From Alphaproteobacteria bacterium (GTDB taxonomy: Bacteria; Pseudomonadota; Alphaproteobacteria; Micropepsales; Micropepsaceae), in assembly GCA_028869355.1 (NCBI GenBank), contig JAGWSK010000114.1, forward strand, positions 1 through 9,113: a stretch of 9,113 nt of DNA, in the 5' to 3' direction. Every line of letters starts with the position of its first letter. Within the stretch, counting starts at the first letter, position 1. A program made the position numbers and the translations under genes. The notes under the pieces were generated by a model. The model saw nothing but the letters and a program-made list of their open reading frames with translations, had not been told where the DNA came from and searched no databases. Shown here one piece after another: positions 1 to 5,665 of this stretch.

Positions 1-761
1 ACCTTCTTCACGGTCGACGCGCATTGACGCATCAACTGCTTGCCGACCTCGGTCGATCCGGTAAAGGAAAATTTCCGCACCAGCGGACTTTCCGTCAGTT
101 CCTTGCCGACGGCGGCGGAATGGGATGACGGCACCACGTTGAATACGCCCTTTGGCAGGCCGGCACGCTGCGCGAGCTCGGCGAGCGCAAGTGCCGACAG
201 CGGAGTCAATTGCGCCGGTTTGATCACCACCGTGCAGCCCGCCGCCAGCGCCGGCGCAACCTTGCGGGTGATCATCGCATTGGGAAAATTCCACGGCGTC
301 ACCGCTGCCACCACGCCGACCGGCTCCTTGACGACAATAATCCGCCGTCCGCGGACATTGGTCGGTATCACGTCGCCATAGATGCGCTTGCCTTCTTCGG
401 CAAACCATTCGACGAAGCTGGCGCCATAGGCGATTTCGCCGCGGCTTTCGGCCAACGGCTTACCCTGCTCGGCGGTCATCAGTTGCGCCAGGTCCTCCTG
501 CGCCGCCATCATCAGCTCGTACCAGCGGCGCATGACCGCGGCGCGTTCCTTGGCGGTCTTGCTGCGCCAGCCGGGAAATGCCTTATGGGCAGCTCTGATC
601 GCCTCGCGCACTTCCTCCGGGCCGAGATCGGCCACTTCGGCAATCACTTCGCCGGTTGCCGGATTTTTCACCGTGAAACGTCCCCCTGAAGTTGAGCCGC
701 GCCAGGCGCCATCAATGAATGCCGCGTCACGCAGCAGTGAATTATTGTCGAGCTTCAGCAT
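1..761 (-). CDS. gabD: NAD(P)-dependent succinate-semialdehyde dehydrogenase, N-terminal half (cut by window edge)
   Basis: Aldehyde dehydrogenase superfamily enzyme; the closest subfamily by eye is succinate-semialdehyde dehydrogenase, which oxidises succinate semialdehyde to succinate in the cytoplasm during GABA and related catabolism. The 253 visible residues begin MLKLDNNSLLRDAAFIDG and carry the coenzyme-fold motifs VTPWNFP (about residues 154-160) and FTGSTEVG (about 234-241). The segment ending CASTVKKV is typical of GabD. Full-length relatives have about 480-490 residues, so the catalytic Glu and Cys lie beyond the left edge. The start is supported by GGAG (769-772) seven bases upstream of the ATG. 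It is codirectional with radC, 124 bases downstream of it; that gap shows no convincing promoter or terminator. Substrate specificity is inferred from sequence resemblance; a related semialdehyde or aldehyde dehydrogenase is possible. Confidence 0.88.
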   Translation of the reverse strand, partial: MLKLDNNSLLRDAAFIDGAWRGSTSGGRFTVKNPATGEVIAEVADLGPEEVREAIRAAHKAFPGWRSKTAKERAAVMRRWYELMMAAQEDLAQLMTAEQGKPLAESRGEIAYGASFVEWFAEEGKRIYGDVIPTNVRGRRIIVVKEPVGVVAAVTPWNFPNAMITRKVAPALAAGCTVVIKPAQLTPLSALALAELAQRAGLPKGVFNVVPSSHSAAVGKELTESPLVRKFSFTGSTEVGKQLMRQCASTVKK

Positions 762-885
762 GTTCAGACTCCATTCTCAGGCGGGGACAGGCTGGTCCAG
801 AACGCACACCCTGATCGAGACGGCCTTCGTGCACAATCGGGTTCTGGGAATGTCCCGTCATGAACAATATCTTGATGTCAGGCGC

Positions 886-1587
886 TCAAAGCAGTCCCAA
901 CGCCTTGAAGCTCGCGTGGTTCCCGCGCCCGATCACGAGATGGTCGTGCACTTCGATGCGCAGTGCCCTGGCCGCGGCGGCGATTTCGCGCGTCATCGCA
1001 ATATCGCTGCGGCTCGGCGTGGGATCGCCGCTCGGATGGTTGTGCACCAGAATCAATGCCGAAGCCCCCAATTCGAGAGCGCGTTTGACAACTTCGCGCG
1101 GATAAACCGGCGCATGATCGACCGTGCCCCTGGCCTGCGCTTCGTCCGCGATCAGGATGTTCTTGCGGTCGAGAAACAGCACGCGGAATTCCTCGATCGG
1201 ATTCCGCGCCATCCGCGCCGAACAGTAATCCAGCAATGCGTCCCAGGATGAAATCGCACTGCGGCCCATCACCCTTGCCTGGGCCAGCCTTTGCGCCGCT
1301 GCCTCCACGACTTTCAAAGCCGTAATGGTGTTTTCGCTCACTCCATCGATCTGCCGCAGGCGTTCCGGCGGCGCCGCAATCAGCTCGGCAAAACTGCCGT
1401 CGAATTCCTTCAGCAGTTGCTTTGCCAAGGGTTTCGTATCGCGCCGCGGGACGGTTAGAAAAAGAACGAGCTCGAGCAACTCGTAATCCGCCAGCGCGCC
1501 GCCGCCGGCGTCGCGAAAGCGCTGGCGGAGTCGCTCGCGGTGGCCATGATAGTGGGGCGGTACGCTCTTGCTTCCGTCATCCGACAT
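886..1587 (-). CDS. radC: RadC family protein (HhH region plus JAMM/MPN metal-binding domain)
   Basis: Protein of 233 residues in the RadC (UPF0758) family. The family was named after a supposed DNA-repair gene, but its biochemical role is still unsettled. An N-terminal helix-hairpin-helix-like region (about residues 15-105, including RLRQIDGVSENTITALK) precedes a JAB/JAMM domain. The metal motif is intact: HNHP at 182-185, S192 and D195, with the upstream Glu at E132 or E133. That matches the JAMM spacing, so a zinc-dependent activity is plausible. Length is normal for the family. I chose the ATG at 1587 (MSDDGSK). A TTG at 1626 would add 13 residues but would overlap vapC, and neither start has a clear Shine-Dalgarno. 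The ATG is 16 bases after the vapC stop, so the gene could be cotranscribed with vapBC or map. Confidence 0.92.
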   Translation of the reverse strand: MSDDGSKSVPPHYHGHRERLRQRFRDAGGGALADYELLELVLFLTVPRRDTKPLAKQLLKEFDGSFAELIAAPPERLRQIDGVSENTITALKVVEAAAQRLAQARVMGRSAISSWDALLDYCSARMARNPIEEFRVLFLDRKNILIADEAQARGTVDHAPVYPREVVKRALELGASALILVHNHPSGDPTPSRSDIAMTREIAAAARALRIEVHDHLVIGRGNHASFKALGLL

Positions 1588-1603
1588 GGTTTGCCGACCG
1601 GGG

Positions 1604-2020
1604 TTATCCGACAATCCTGTATCCAATCACGGCGAAGTGGTGATCGAAAGCAAAAGCGAGTTGAATTCCGGCGCGCCTCATGATGGCGAAGCTCGTCGCG
1701 TCGACAGCCGAAAGCTTGTGCAGGTCCTTGCGGCGGAAATAGTCCCACGATTGATCCAGATCGCGAAGCTCGCAGGGCAGAATCTTTACCACGCCGCGTT
1801 TGTAGATCGCCTCTTTCCAGGCGAGCGCGACATCACGGTTGGCGTTTCGCTCGATAAACGTAAATGTCTCAATGACGACCGGAACCGAGGTGTGGAGTTT
1901 GGCACCGGCGGCATCCAAGTCGTCCCAGTGTTCGCGCGCTCGCTCGTGCAGCGGGTCGCGCGACAGCGCCAAAGCAATCCAGGCTCCGCTATCGACGAAG
2001 ACCGCCTCGCCCTGGCGCAT
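1604..2020 (-). CDS. vapC: VapC-type PIN-domain ribonuclease toxin
   Basis: Toxin of 138 residues with the PIN nuclease fold. VapC proteins are Mg2+-dependent RNases that cut tRNA or rRNA when not held by their antitoxin; the target of this one cannot be read from sequence. The acidic active-site set is present: D10 in VFVDSGAWIAL, E51 in VVIETFTFIE, D107 in SAVDATSFAIM, and D126 in FAFDHHF, so the enzyme looks intact. The start codon shares one base with the vapB stop (TGATG arrangement), which points to translational coupling. No strong Shine-Dalgarno is seen before its ATG, as expected for a coupled start. Codirectional radC begins 16 bases after the stop. Confidence 0.93.
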   Translation of the reverse strand: MRQGEAVFVDSGAWIALALSRDPLHERAREHWDDLDAAGAKLHTSVPVVIETFTFIERNANRDVALAWKEAIYKRGVVKILPCELRDLDQSWDYFRRKDLHKLSAVDATSFAIMRRAGIQLAFAFDHHFAVIGYRIVG

Positions 2021-2229
2021 CAGGGCTCATCATGCACGCTGTCATGATCGATTGAGGTCCGCCTCGGCTCACCGTCCCAGATAGCGACCGGCCCCCCTGT
2101 CCGCGGGATGAGAACCTGTTTGCGAATGGCTTCGCGGACCAAATCCGCGACGCTCCGCCCGGACCGGGCGGCGGCTTCCCGCAACGCGGCAAGCTCTTCA
2201 TCGCGCAAGTAGACCTGCGTCTTCTCCAT
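2020..2229 (-). CDS. vapB: VapB-type ribbon-helix-helix antitoxin
   Basis: Antitoxin of 69 residues, beginning MEKTQVYLRDEELAALREAA. The N-terminal beta strand (KTQVYL) followed by two helices (EELAALREAAARSG and VADLVREAIRKQ) is the ribbon-helix-helix DNA-binding pattern of CopG/Arc-like antitoxins. The proline-, glycine- and aspartate-rich C-terminal tail (about residues 40-69) would be the toxin-neutralising part. An upstream in-frame ATG at 2265 would add 12 residues, but it lies inside the predicted -35 element, so 2229 is preferred. There is no Shine-Dalgarno before 2229. The gene is 105 bases downstream of map, overlaps vapC by one base, and probably represses its own promoter together with VapC. 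Confidence 0.9.
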   Translation of the reverse strand: MEKTQVYLRDEELAALREAAARSGRSVADLVREAIRKQVLIPRTGGPVAIWDGEPRRTSIDHDSVHDEP

Positions 2230-2270
2230 ATATGTCAATGTATGATCGAGAGTGACACATGTCAATTGAC
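2230..2270 (-). promoter_or_regulatory. vapBC promoter with TGTCAAT/TGACA operator repeats
   Basis: On the minus strand a perfect -35 TTGACA (2260-2265) is followed by a 17-base spacer and a -10-like TACATT (2237-2242). The predicted transcript start falls at or within a base or two of the vapB ATG. Around these elements, read on the plus strand, are GTCAAT at 2234-2239, the inverted repeat TGACA-CA-TGTCA at 2253-2264, and the perfect 10-base palindrome GTCAATTGAC at 2261-2270. Such repeats over -35 and -10 suit binding of a VapB or VapBC complex for autoregulation. The elements are visible in the sequence; the regulatory role is inferred. Confidence 0.6.
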
Positions 2271-2334
2271 GCGCTGCCGTCCATTGCGAAGCCCGTTGCC
2301 ACCCGCGCGTCCATGGAGCCGATCGGTCTTGCCC

Positions 2335-3183
2335 TTACGTGTAGGGCGGCGCGTGCCATCCTTTGGGAGAGAGGGTGAAGATTTCGAAGCCATCCTGGGT
2401 GACGCCGATGCTGTGCTCGAACTGCGCCGAAAGCGAGCGGTCGCGCGTCACCGCTGTCCACCCGTCATTCAAAACCTTTACCGCATAGCCGCCAAGGTTG
2501 ATCATCGGCTCAACGGTGAAGAACATGCCGGGCTTCAACACCACACCCTGCCCCGGGCGGCCGTAATGCACAATGTTCGGCAGCGCGTGGAAAATCCGTC
2601 CAACGCCGTGGCCGCAGAAGTCGCGCACCACCGAGCAGCGCTCCTGGTCTTCGGCAAAAGATTGAATCGCATGACCGATGTCGCCGGTGGTTGCGCCGGG
2701 CTTCACGGCGGCAATGCCGCGCATCATGCATTCATAAGTGATTTCGACGAGGCGCTGCGGCTTACGCTTGACCTCGCCGACGTAATACATCCGGCTGGTG
2801 TCGCCATGCCAGCCATCGAGGATCACGGTCACATCGATATTCAGGATATCGCCGTCCTTGAGCGGCCGGTCGCTGGGAATGCCGTGGCACACGACATGGT
2901 TGATGGAGGTGCAGAGCGTGTGGCGATATCCGCGATAGCCGAGACAGGCGGGAAGCGCGCCGTGGGCGAGCACATAATCATAGGCCAACCTGTCCAGCGC
3001 CTCGGTTGTGACACCAGGCTTAACCTCCGGAACCAGAAGGTCGAGCACTTCCGCCGCCAGCCGCCCGGCCCGCCGCATGCCCGCAAAATCCTCAGGCGCG
3101 TGGGTCGAAACCGCAAATGCGGAGCGCCGCGCGACTTCGATCGAACCGCGGTCCAGAATGAGATCGGATGGTGCTTCGGACAT
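2335..3183 (-). CDS. map: Type I methionine aminopeptidase
   Basis: Cytoplasmic metalloprotease of 282 residues that removes the initiator methionine from nascent proteins. All five metal ligands of the pita-bread fold are present: D117 (NIDVTV), D128 (HGDTS), H192 (CGHGVGR), E225 (TVEPM) and E256 (FEHSIGV). The substrate-binding His lies in VCHGIP (H100). It is a little longer than the E. coli enzyme (264 residues) because of an N-terminal extension of about 20 residues before the conserved EDFAGMRRAGRLAAE segment. The ATG at 3183 lacks a close Shine-Dalgarno; an AAGGA sits about 13 bases upstream. The gene diverges from the CinA-like gene across a 115-base gap and is followed on the same strand by vapBC. 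Confidence 0.97.
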   Translation of the reverse strand: MSEAPSDLILDRGSIEVARRSAFAVSTHAPEDFAGMRRAGRLAAEVLDLLVPEVKPGVTTEALDRLAYDYVLAHGALPACLGYRGYRHTLCTSINHVVCHGIPSDRPLKDGDILNIDVTVILDGWHGDTSRMYYVGEVKRKPQRLVEITYECMMRGIAAVKPGATTGDIGHAIQSFAEDQERCSVVRDFCGHGVGRIFHALPNIVHYGRPGQGVVLKPGMFFTVEPMINLGGYAVKVLNDGWTAVTRDRSLSAQFEHSIGVTQDGFEIFTLSPKGWHAPPYT

Positions 3184-3298
3184 CGGCTCTATTTGGTCCT
3201 TGAATGGTCCAGCCGCGCTGACGCCACGGCCGCTATGTTATGTTCCCTTCTACACTTGGTTAGCCGGTAGCGCCACCTTCAAGGGGTTAAGGTCGAGA

Positions 3299-4072
3299 AT
3301 GCGTGAAGTTTCACAGGCAGCTACTGCGGCGGTTTTGGTCATTGGCGACGAAATCCTCTCCGGGCGCACTCAGGACGTCAACCTTGCAACCATTGCGCGG
3401 TTCCTCAATCCCCTGGGCATCGATCTTCTCGAAGCGCGGGTCGTACCGGATATCGAAAGTGAAATCGTCGCAGCCATTAACGCCTTGCGCGGGCGCTACA
3501 CCTATGTGTTCACCACCGGCGGAATCGGACCAACCCACGACGACATCACCACCGATGCGATCGCGTCCGCCTTCGGGGTTGCAGTCGAATATGACGAAAT
3601 CGCGATGACGATTCTGGCCGCCCGTTACGCGCCGGGCGAGTTCAATGAACGGCGGCGGCGCATGGCGCGCATCCCGCACGGCGCGAGTCTCATTCGCAAT
3701 GCTGTTTCGGCCGCGCCCGGATTCCAGATCGAAAACGTCTTCGTCATGGCCGGCGTACCGCGCATCATGGAAGCTATGCTCGATGATATTCGGCCGCGAC
3801 TGGAGCCAGGTGTGCCGGTCATAAGCCGGAGTTTGCGAACCAACTTGCCCGAGGGCCGCATTGCTGCGTCTCTGGAATCAGTTCAGAAGGCCCATCCGGA
3901 ATTGAGAATCGGCAGCTATCCATTTTTCGCCGCACCAGCATCGGGCGGCGGCAGCGGTACGGTGCTGGTGGTCCGGGGACGGAACAAAATGGATGTGGAT
4001 CTCGCGGCTGAGGAAATCATCGGCATTGCGGCTGCGCTTGGTGATACGGCGGTTCCGGAAAAATCGAATTAA
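3299..4072 (+). CDS. CinA N-terminal-domain (MoaB/Mog-fold) molybdopterin-binding-like protein
   Basis: Protein of 257 residues made only of the MoCF/CinA N-terminal domain. The fold's signatures are GDEILSGRTQDVN (residues 16-28) and TTGGIGPTHDDIT (72-84), the family's ligand-binding loops; VMAGVPRIMEAM (149-160) is also typical. Full-length bacterial CinA has about 415 residues and adds a C-terminal NMN deamidase (PncC) domain, which is absent here. Stand-alone versions are usually annotated as competence/damage-inducible protein A or molybdopterin-binding protein. Members of this fold can act on ADP-ribose or bind molybdopterin; which applies here is unknown. The start at 3299 is chosen for AAGG six bases upstream and because conserved sequence begins directly after it. 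It is transcribed away from map. Confidence 0.88.
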   Translation: MREVSQAATAAVLVIGDEILSGRTQDVNLATIARFLNPLGIDLLEARVVPDIESEIVAAINALRGRYTYVFTTGGIGPTHDDITTDAIASAFGVAVEYDEIAMTILAARYAPGEFNERRRRMARIPHGASLIRNAVSAAPGFQIENVFVMAGVPRIMEAMLDDIRPRLEPGVPVISRSLRTNLPEGRIAASLESVQKAHPELRIGSYPFFAAPASGGGSGTVLVVRGRNKMDVDLAAEEIIGIAAALGDTAVPEKSN

Positions 4073-4167
4073 ATTTGGCTTTGAATTGGCGCAGCGCGAA
4101 GTTTTCGGTTGTGGGAAAGCCGCTTGTGTGCGACTCTTTTCGCCGGAGAAACGCCAGGAGAGGCCCA

Positions 4168-4440
4168 TTGAAGCGCATTCTTGCAGCTTCCATTGGCGGC
4201 ATTCTGTTCACTGCGGCAGGTGTTGCTGCGGCCGGGAACTTTGCGTCCAACCGTGAGGCGGATTACTTCGCCAAAGGCACGCACGAGTTCTATGTCTGGT
4301 GCGCGAGTGGGACCGATTACCTGACACGCGCCGACGGCGCGAGCGCCGAAGAAGCCCAGATCAGCCTCTACCGCTCCATCAAGGCCGCCGGAAAAGCCAG
4401 TTGCTGGCCGGTCTGGCAGGCACGCGTCGCCAGCCACTAA
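4168..4440 (+). CDS. Small predicted secreted protein of unknown function (TTG start)
   Basis: I do not recognise a family. From the TTG at 4168 the product is 90 residues: a clear Sec signal peptide (basic KR, then ILAASIGGILFTAAGVAAA, likely cleavage near residue 22) and a mature part of about 68 residues. The mature part has two cysteines (C45 in VWCASG and C79 in ASCWPVW) that could form a periplasmic disulfide, and several aromatic residues. The TTG is favoured because AGGAG ends seven bases upstream and the signal peptide starts exactly there. An ATG at 4075 would put a 31-residue Arg-rich stretch before the signal peptide. It lies 95 bases after the CinA-like gene on the same strand and may share its transcript. 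The last visible element downstream is a palindromic repeat. Confidence 0.68.
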   Translation: MKRILAASIGGILFTAAGVAAAGNFASNREADYFAKGTHEFYVWCASGTDYLTRADGASAEEAQISLYRSIKAAGKASCWPVWQARVASH

Positions 4441-4450
4441 TACATTCTAT

Positions 4451-4525
4451 GTGTCATTCCCGGCCGAGCGAAGCGAGGGGAAGGGAACCCATCCGCCGCG
4501 CGTCTGCGCGGCGAAGAAATTCCTT
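4451..4525. repeat. REP-like intergenic palindromic element
   Basis: Between the small secreted protein and the ccmI-like gene, the sequence starts GTGTCATTCCCGG and continues with GAGCGAAGCGAG (4466-4477). It then has a perfect 8-bp stem, CGCCGCGC (4494-4501) with GCGCGGCG (4506-4513), around a GTCT loop. TTCCC and GGGAA arms frame the first half. The 10-base core GCGAAGCGAG recurs on the other strand at 8370-8379, inside the second repeat of this window. The style resembles repetitive palindromes I recall from Bradyrhizobium-type genomes. The boundaries are approximate. There is no T-run directly after the stem, so it is not a standard intrinsic terminator. Confidence 0.55.
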
Positions 4526-4558
4526 TTGGCGCTCCAAGTGAGGGGTGCGTTGTGCGCT

Positions 4559-5446
4559 TCAATTCAATGAATTGTCCGACGCTGCGCGCGCCAGAGCCGC
4601 CTGCGCATCGGGCTGATTTGCGAACACGCCGCGCGCCGTTGTAAGCGCCTGCGCTGCCTTGTCTTTGTTGCCGAGCACCGCATAGGCGCGGATCAGCATC
4701 AGCCAGCCATTGAGGTCATCCGGGCTTGACTGCAAACGATTGGCAAGCTGCTCAACCATGGCCTCGGGATTGGGCGCCGCGCCCCCCGCACTGGCCGTCA
4801 GCGCCGCGACCTGATCAATCAGCGCTCCCCGCCACGGCGTGTTGGGCGGCGCATCGGCCAGAACACCTTCCCATAACTGCAATGCCTGGGCCTTGTCGCC
4901 ACGGGTCGCCAGAGCCAAACCGGTGTAGTAGCGCGCGACCAGGTCCCTGGGATCCTGGGTCAGCACCTGCTTGAATACGTCTTCGGCATCCTTGGTGACC
5001 TGTCCGGCGGCTTCGGTCATCGCTTCGCCATAGCTCGACAGCAATTGCGGATCGGCTTCGCCCCGCTCCGTCTTTTCCGCTTGCACCGCCTGCGCCAGCG
5101 CCTTCTGCGCCTGATCAGCATTGCCAAGCGTCAGATAGCCGCGGCCAAGCAAGCTCCATCCTTCCACATCCCCCGGACGATTTGGCATGCGGCGCGCCAG
5201 CATCGCGATCAGTGATGGATAATCCGTGCGGGATGGCCCGGTAAGCGAATTCAGCGCCAGTTTCGGTTGGCCCAGAAAGCCATAAACGCCAAGCCCGATC
5301 GCCACCGTCGCCAAACCGGCAAGCGCAGCATAACCGGCGCGGCGATTAATGCCTGTCCCGGCGCCCACCCTCATGGCAGGGACAACAACAAAACCCGCCG
5401 CTACCAGCGCTACGGATGCGAAAATGAGCACCAGAACTGCAATCAT
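4559..5446 (-). CDS. CcmI/CycH-like TPR protein, c-type cytochrome biogenesis accessory factor
   Basis: Membrane-anchored TPR protein of 295 residues. Two hydrophobic segments (about 2-24 and 37-59) put the C-terminal TPR region in the periplasm. The TPR-like units DVEGWSLLGRGYLTLGN (93-109) and DLNGWLMLIRAYAVLGN (244-260) resemble the CcmI/CycH apocytochrome-c chaperone, which presents the apocytochrome to the haem ligase. Canonical CcmI has a long cytoplasmic loop with a YRDQL-type motif between its helices; here the gap is only about 12 residues, so that module is missing. No ccmEFH genes are next to it. The gene diverges from the FTR1 iron-permease gene. A generic TPR or NrfG-like role is the alternative. 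The ATG at 5446 lacks a good Shine-Dalgarno. Confidence 0.72.
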   Translation of the reverse strand: MIAVLVLIFASVALVAAGFVVVPAMRVGAGTGINRRAGYAALAGLATVAIGLGVYGFLGQPKLALNSLTGPSRTDYPSLIAMLARRMPNRPGDVEGWSLLGRGYLTLGNADQAQKALAQAVQAEKTERGEADPQLLSSYGEAMTEAAGQVTKDAEDVFKQVLTQDPRDLVARYYTGLALATRGDKAQALQLWEGVLADAPPNTPWRGALIDQVAALTASAGGAAPNPEAMVEQLANRLQSSPDDLNGWLMLIRAYAVLGNKDKAAQALTTARGVFANQPDAQAALARAASDNSLN

Positions 5447-5665
5447 GGCTTAGGGCTATATACGTATTGTCAACATTTGTAGCCCCTGTTCATTACCAGG
5501 CGCGCAAAAGAGCGCGAGCAGCCGGGCCGAAGCACAAGCTTACCACGGTGCCTCGGCTTGGCGACAAACTATAGCATTGCACTTGCGACTGACTTGCAGT
5601 AATTTTGTACTTGAGAATGGCTCGCAAGTGGCCATTGAGGAAACCCGAATCCGAGTAGCTGCGAA
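5447..5665. promoter_or_regulatory. Divergent intergenic control region between ccmI-like gene and FTR1 operon
   Basis: This 219-base gap separates two divergent genes. On the FTR1 side ACTTGC occurs at 5581-5586 and 5592-5597, one helical turn apart. ACTTGAGA (5609-5616) then faces TCGCAAGT (5622-5629) as an imperfect inverted repeat around ATGGC. A plausible plus-strand promoter uses TTGCGA (5583-5588), a 17-base spacer and TGTACT (5606-5611), so the repeats would cover the promoter and the start site. On the ccmI side the minus strand shows TTGACA and TATATA only a few bases apart, which is not a standard promoter spacing. I found no clear match to an ICE (Irr) or RirA motif. An iron- or metal-responsive regulator is a guess from the operon's function. 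Confidence 0.45.

Noticed and set aside
762..885. Promoter or terminator between radC and gabD
   Set aside because: The 124 bases were read on both strands; no hairpin with T-run and no well-spaced -35/-10 pair were found, only the gabD ribosome site.
532..1251. Plus-strand open frame opposite gabD and radC
   Set aside because: It overlaps two well-recognised genes on the other strand and has no recognisable product.
1588..1626. TTG start for RadC at 1626
   Set aside because: It has no Shine-Dalgarno, would overlap the end of vapC by 23 bases, and adds non-conserved residues; the ATG at 1587 is simpler, though not proven.
2242..3270. Long open frame on the plus strand (342 codons) across map
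   Set aside because: It is antisense to map, which has all five metal ligands and normal length. The frame shows no recognisable domain and is a by-product of G+C-rich codon structure.
4494..4513. 8-bp G+C stem as an intrinsic terminator
   Set aside because: It is followed by GAAGAAATT rather than a T-run on either strand, and it belongs to a larger repeat-like sequence.
5454..5476. Sigma70 promoter for the ccmI-like gene from TTGACA and TATATA
   Set aside because: On the minus strand the two hexamers are only about four bases apart, and a 17-base spacer from TTGACA reaches the start codon without a -10-like sequence.
5581..5629. CRISPR array or iterons suggested by repeated ACTTGC
   Set aside because: The units are six bases with irregular spacing of 11 and 17 bases and lie upstream of an operon; they suit an operator, not an array or replication origin.
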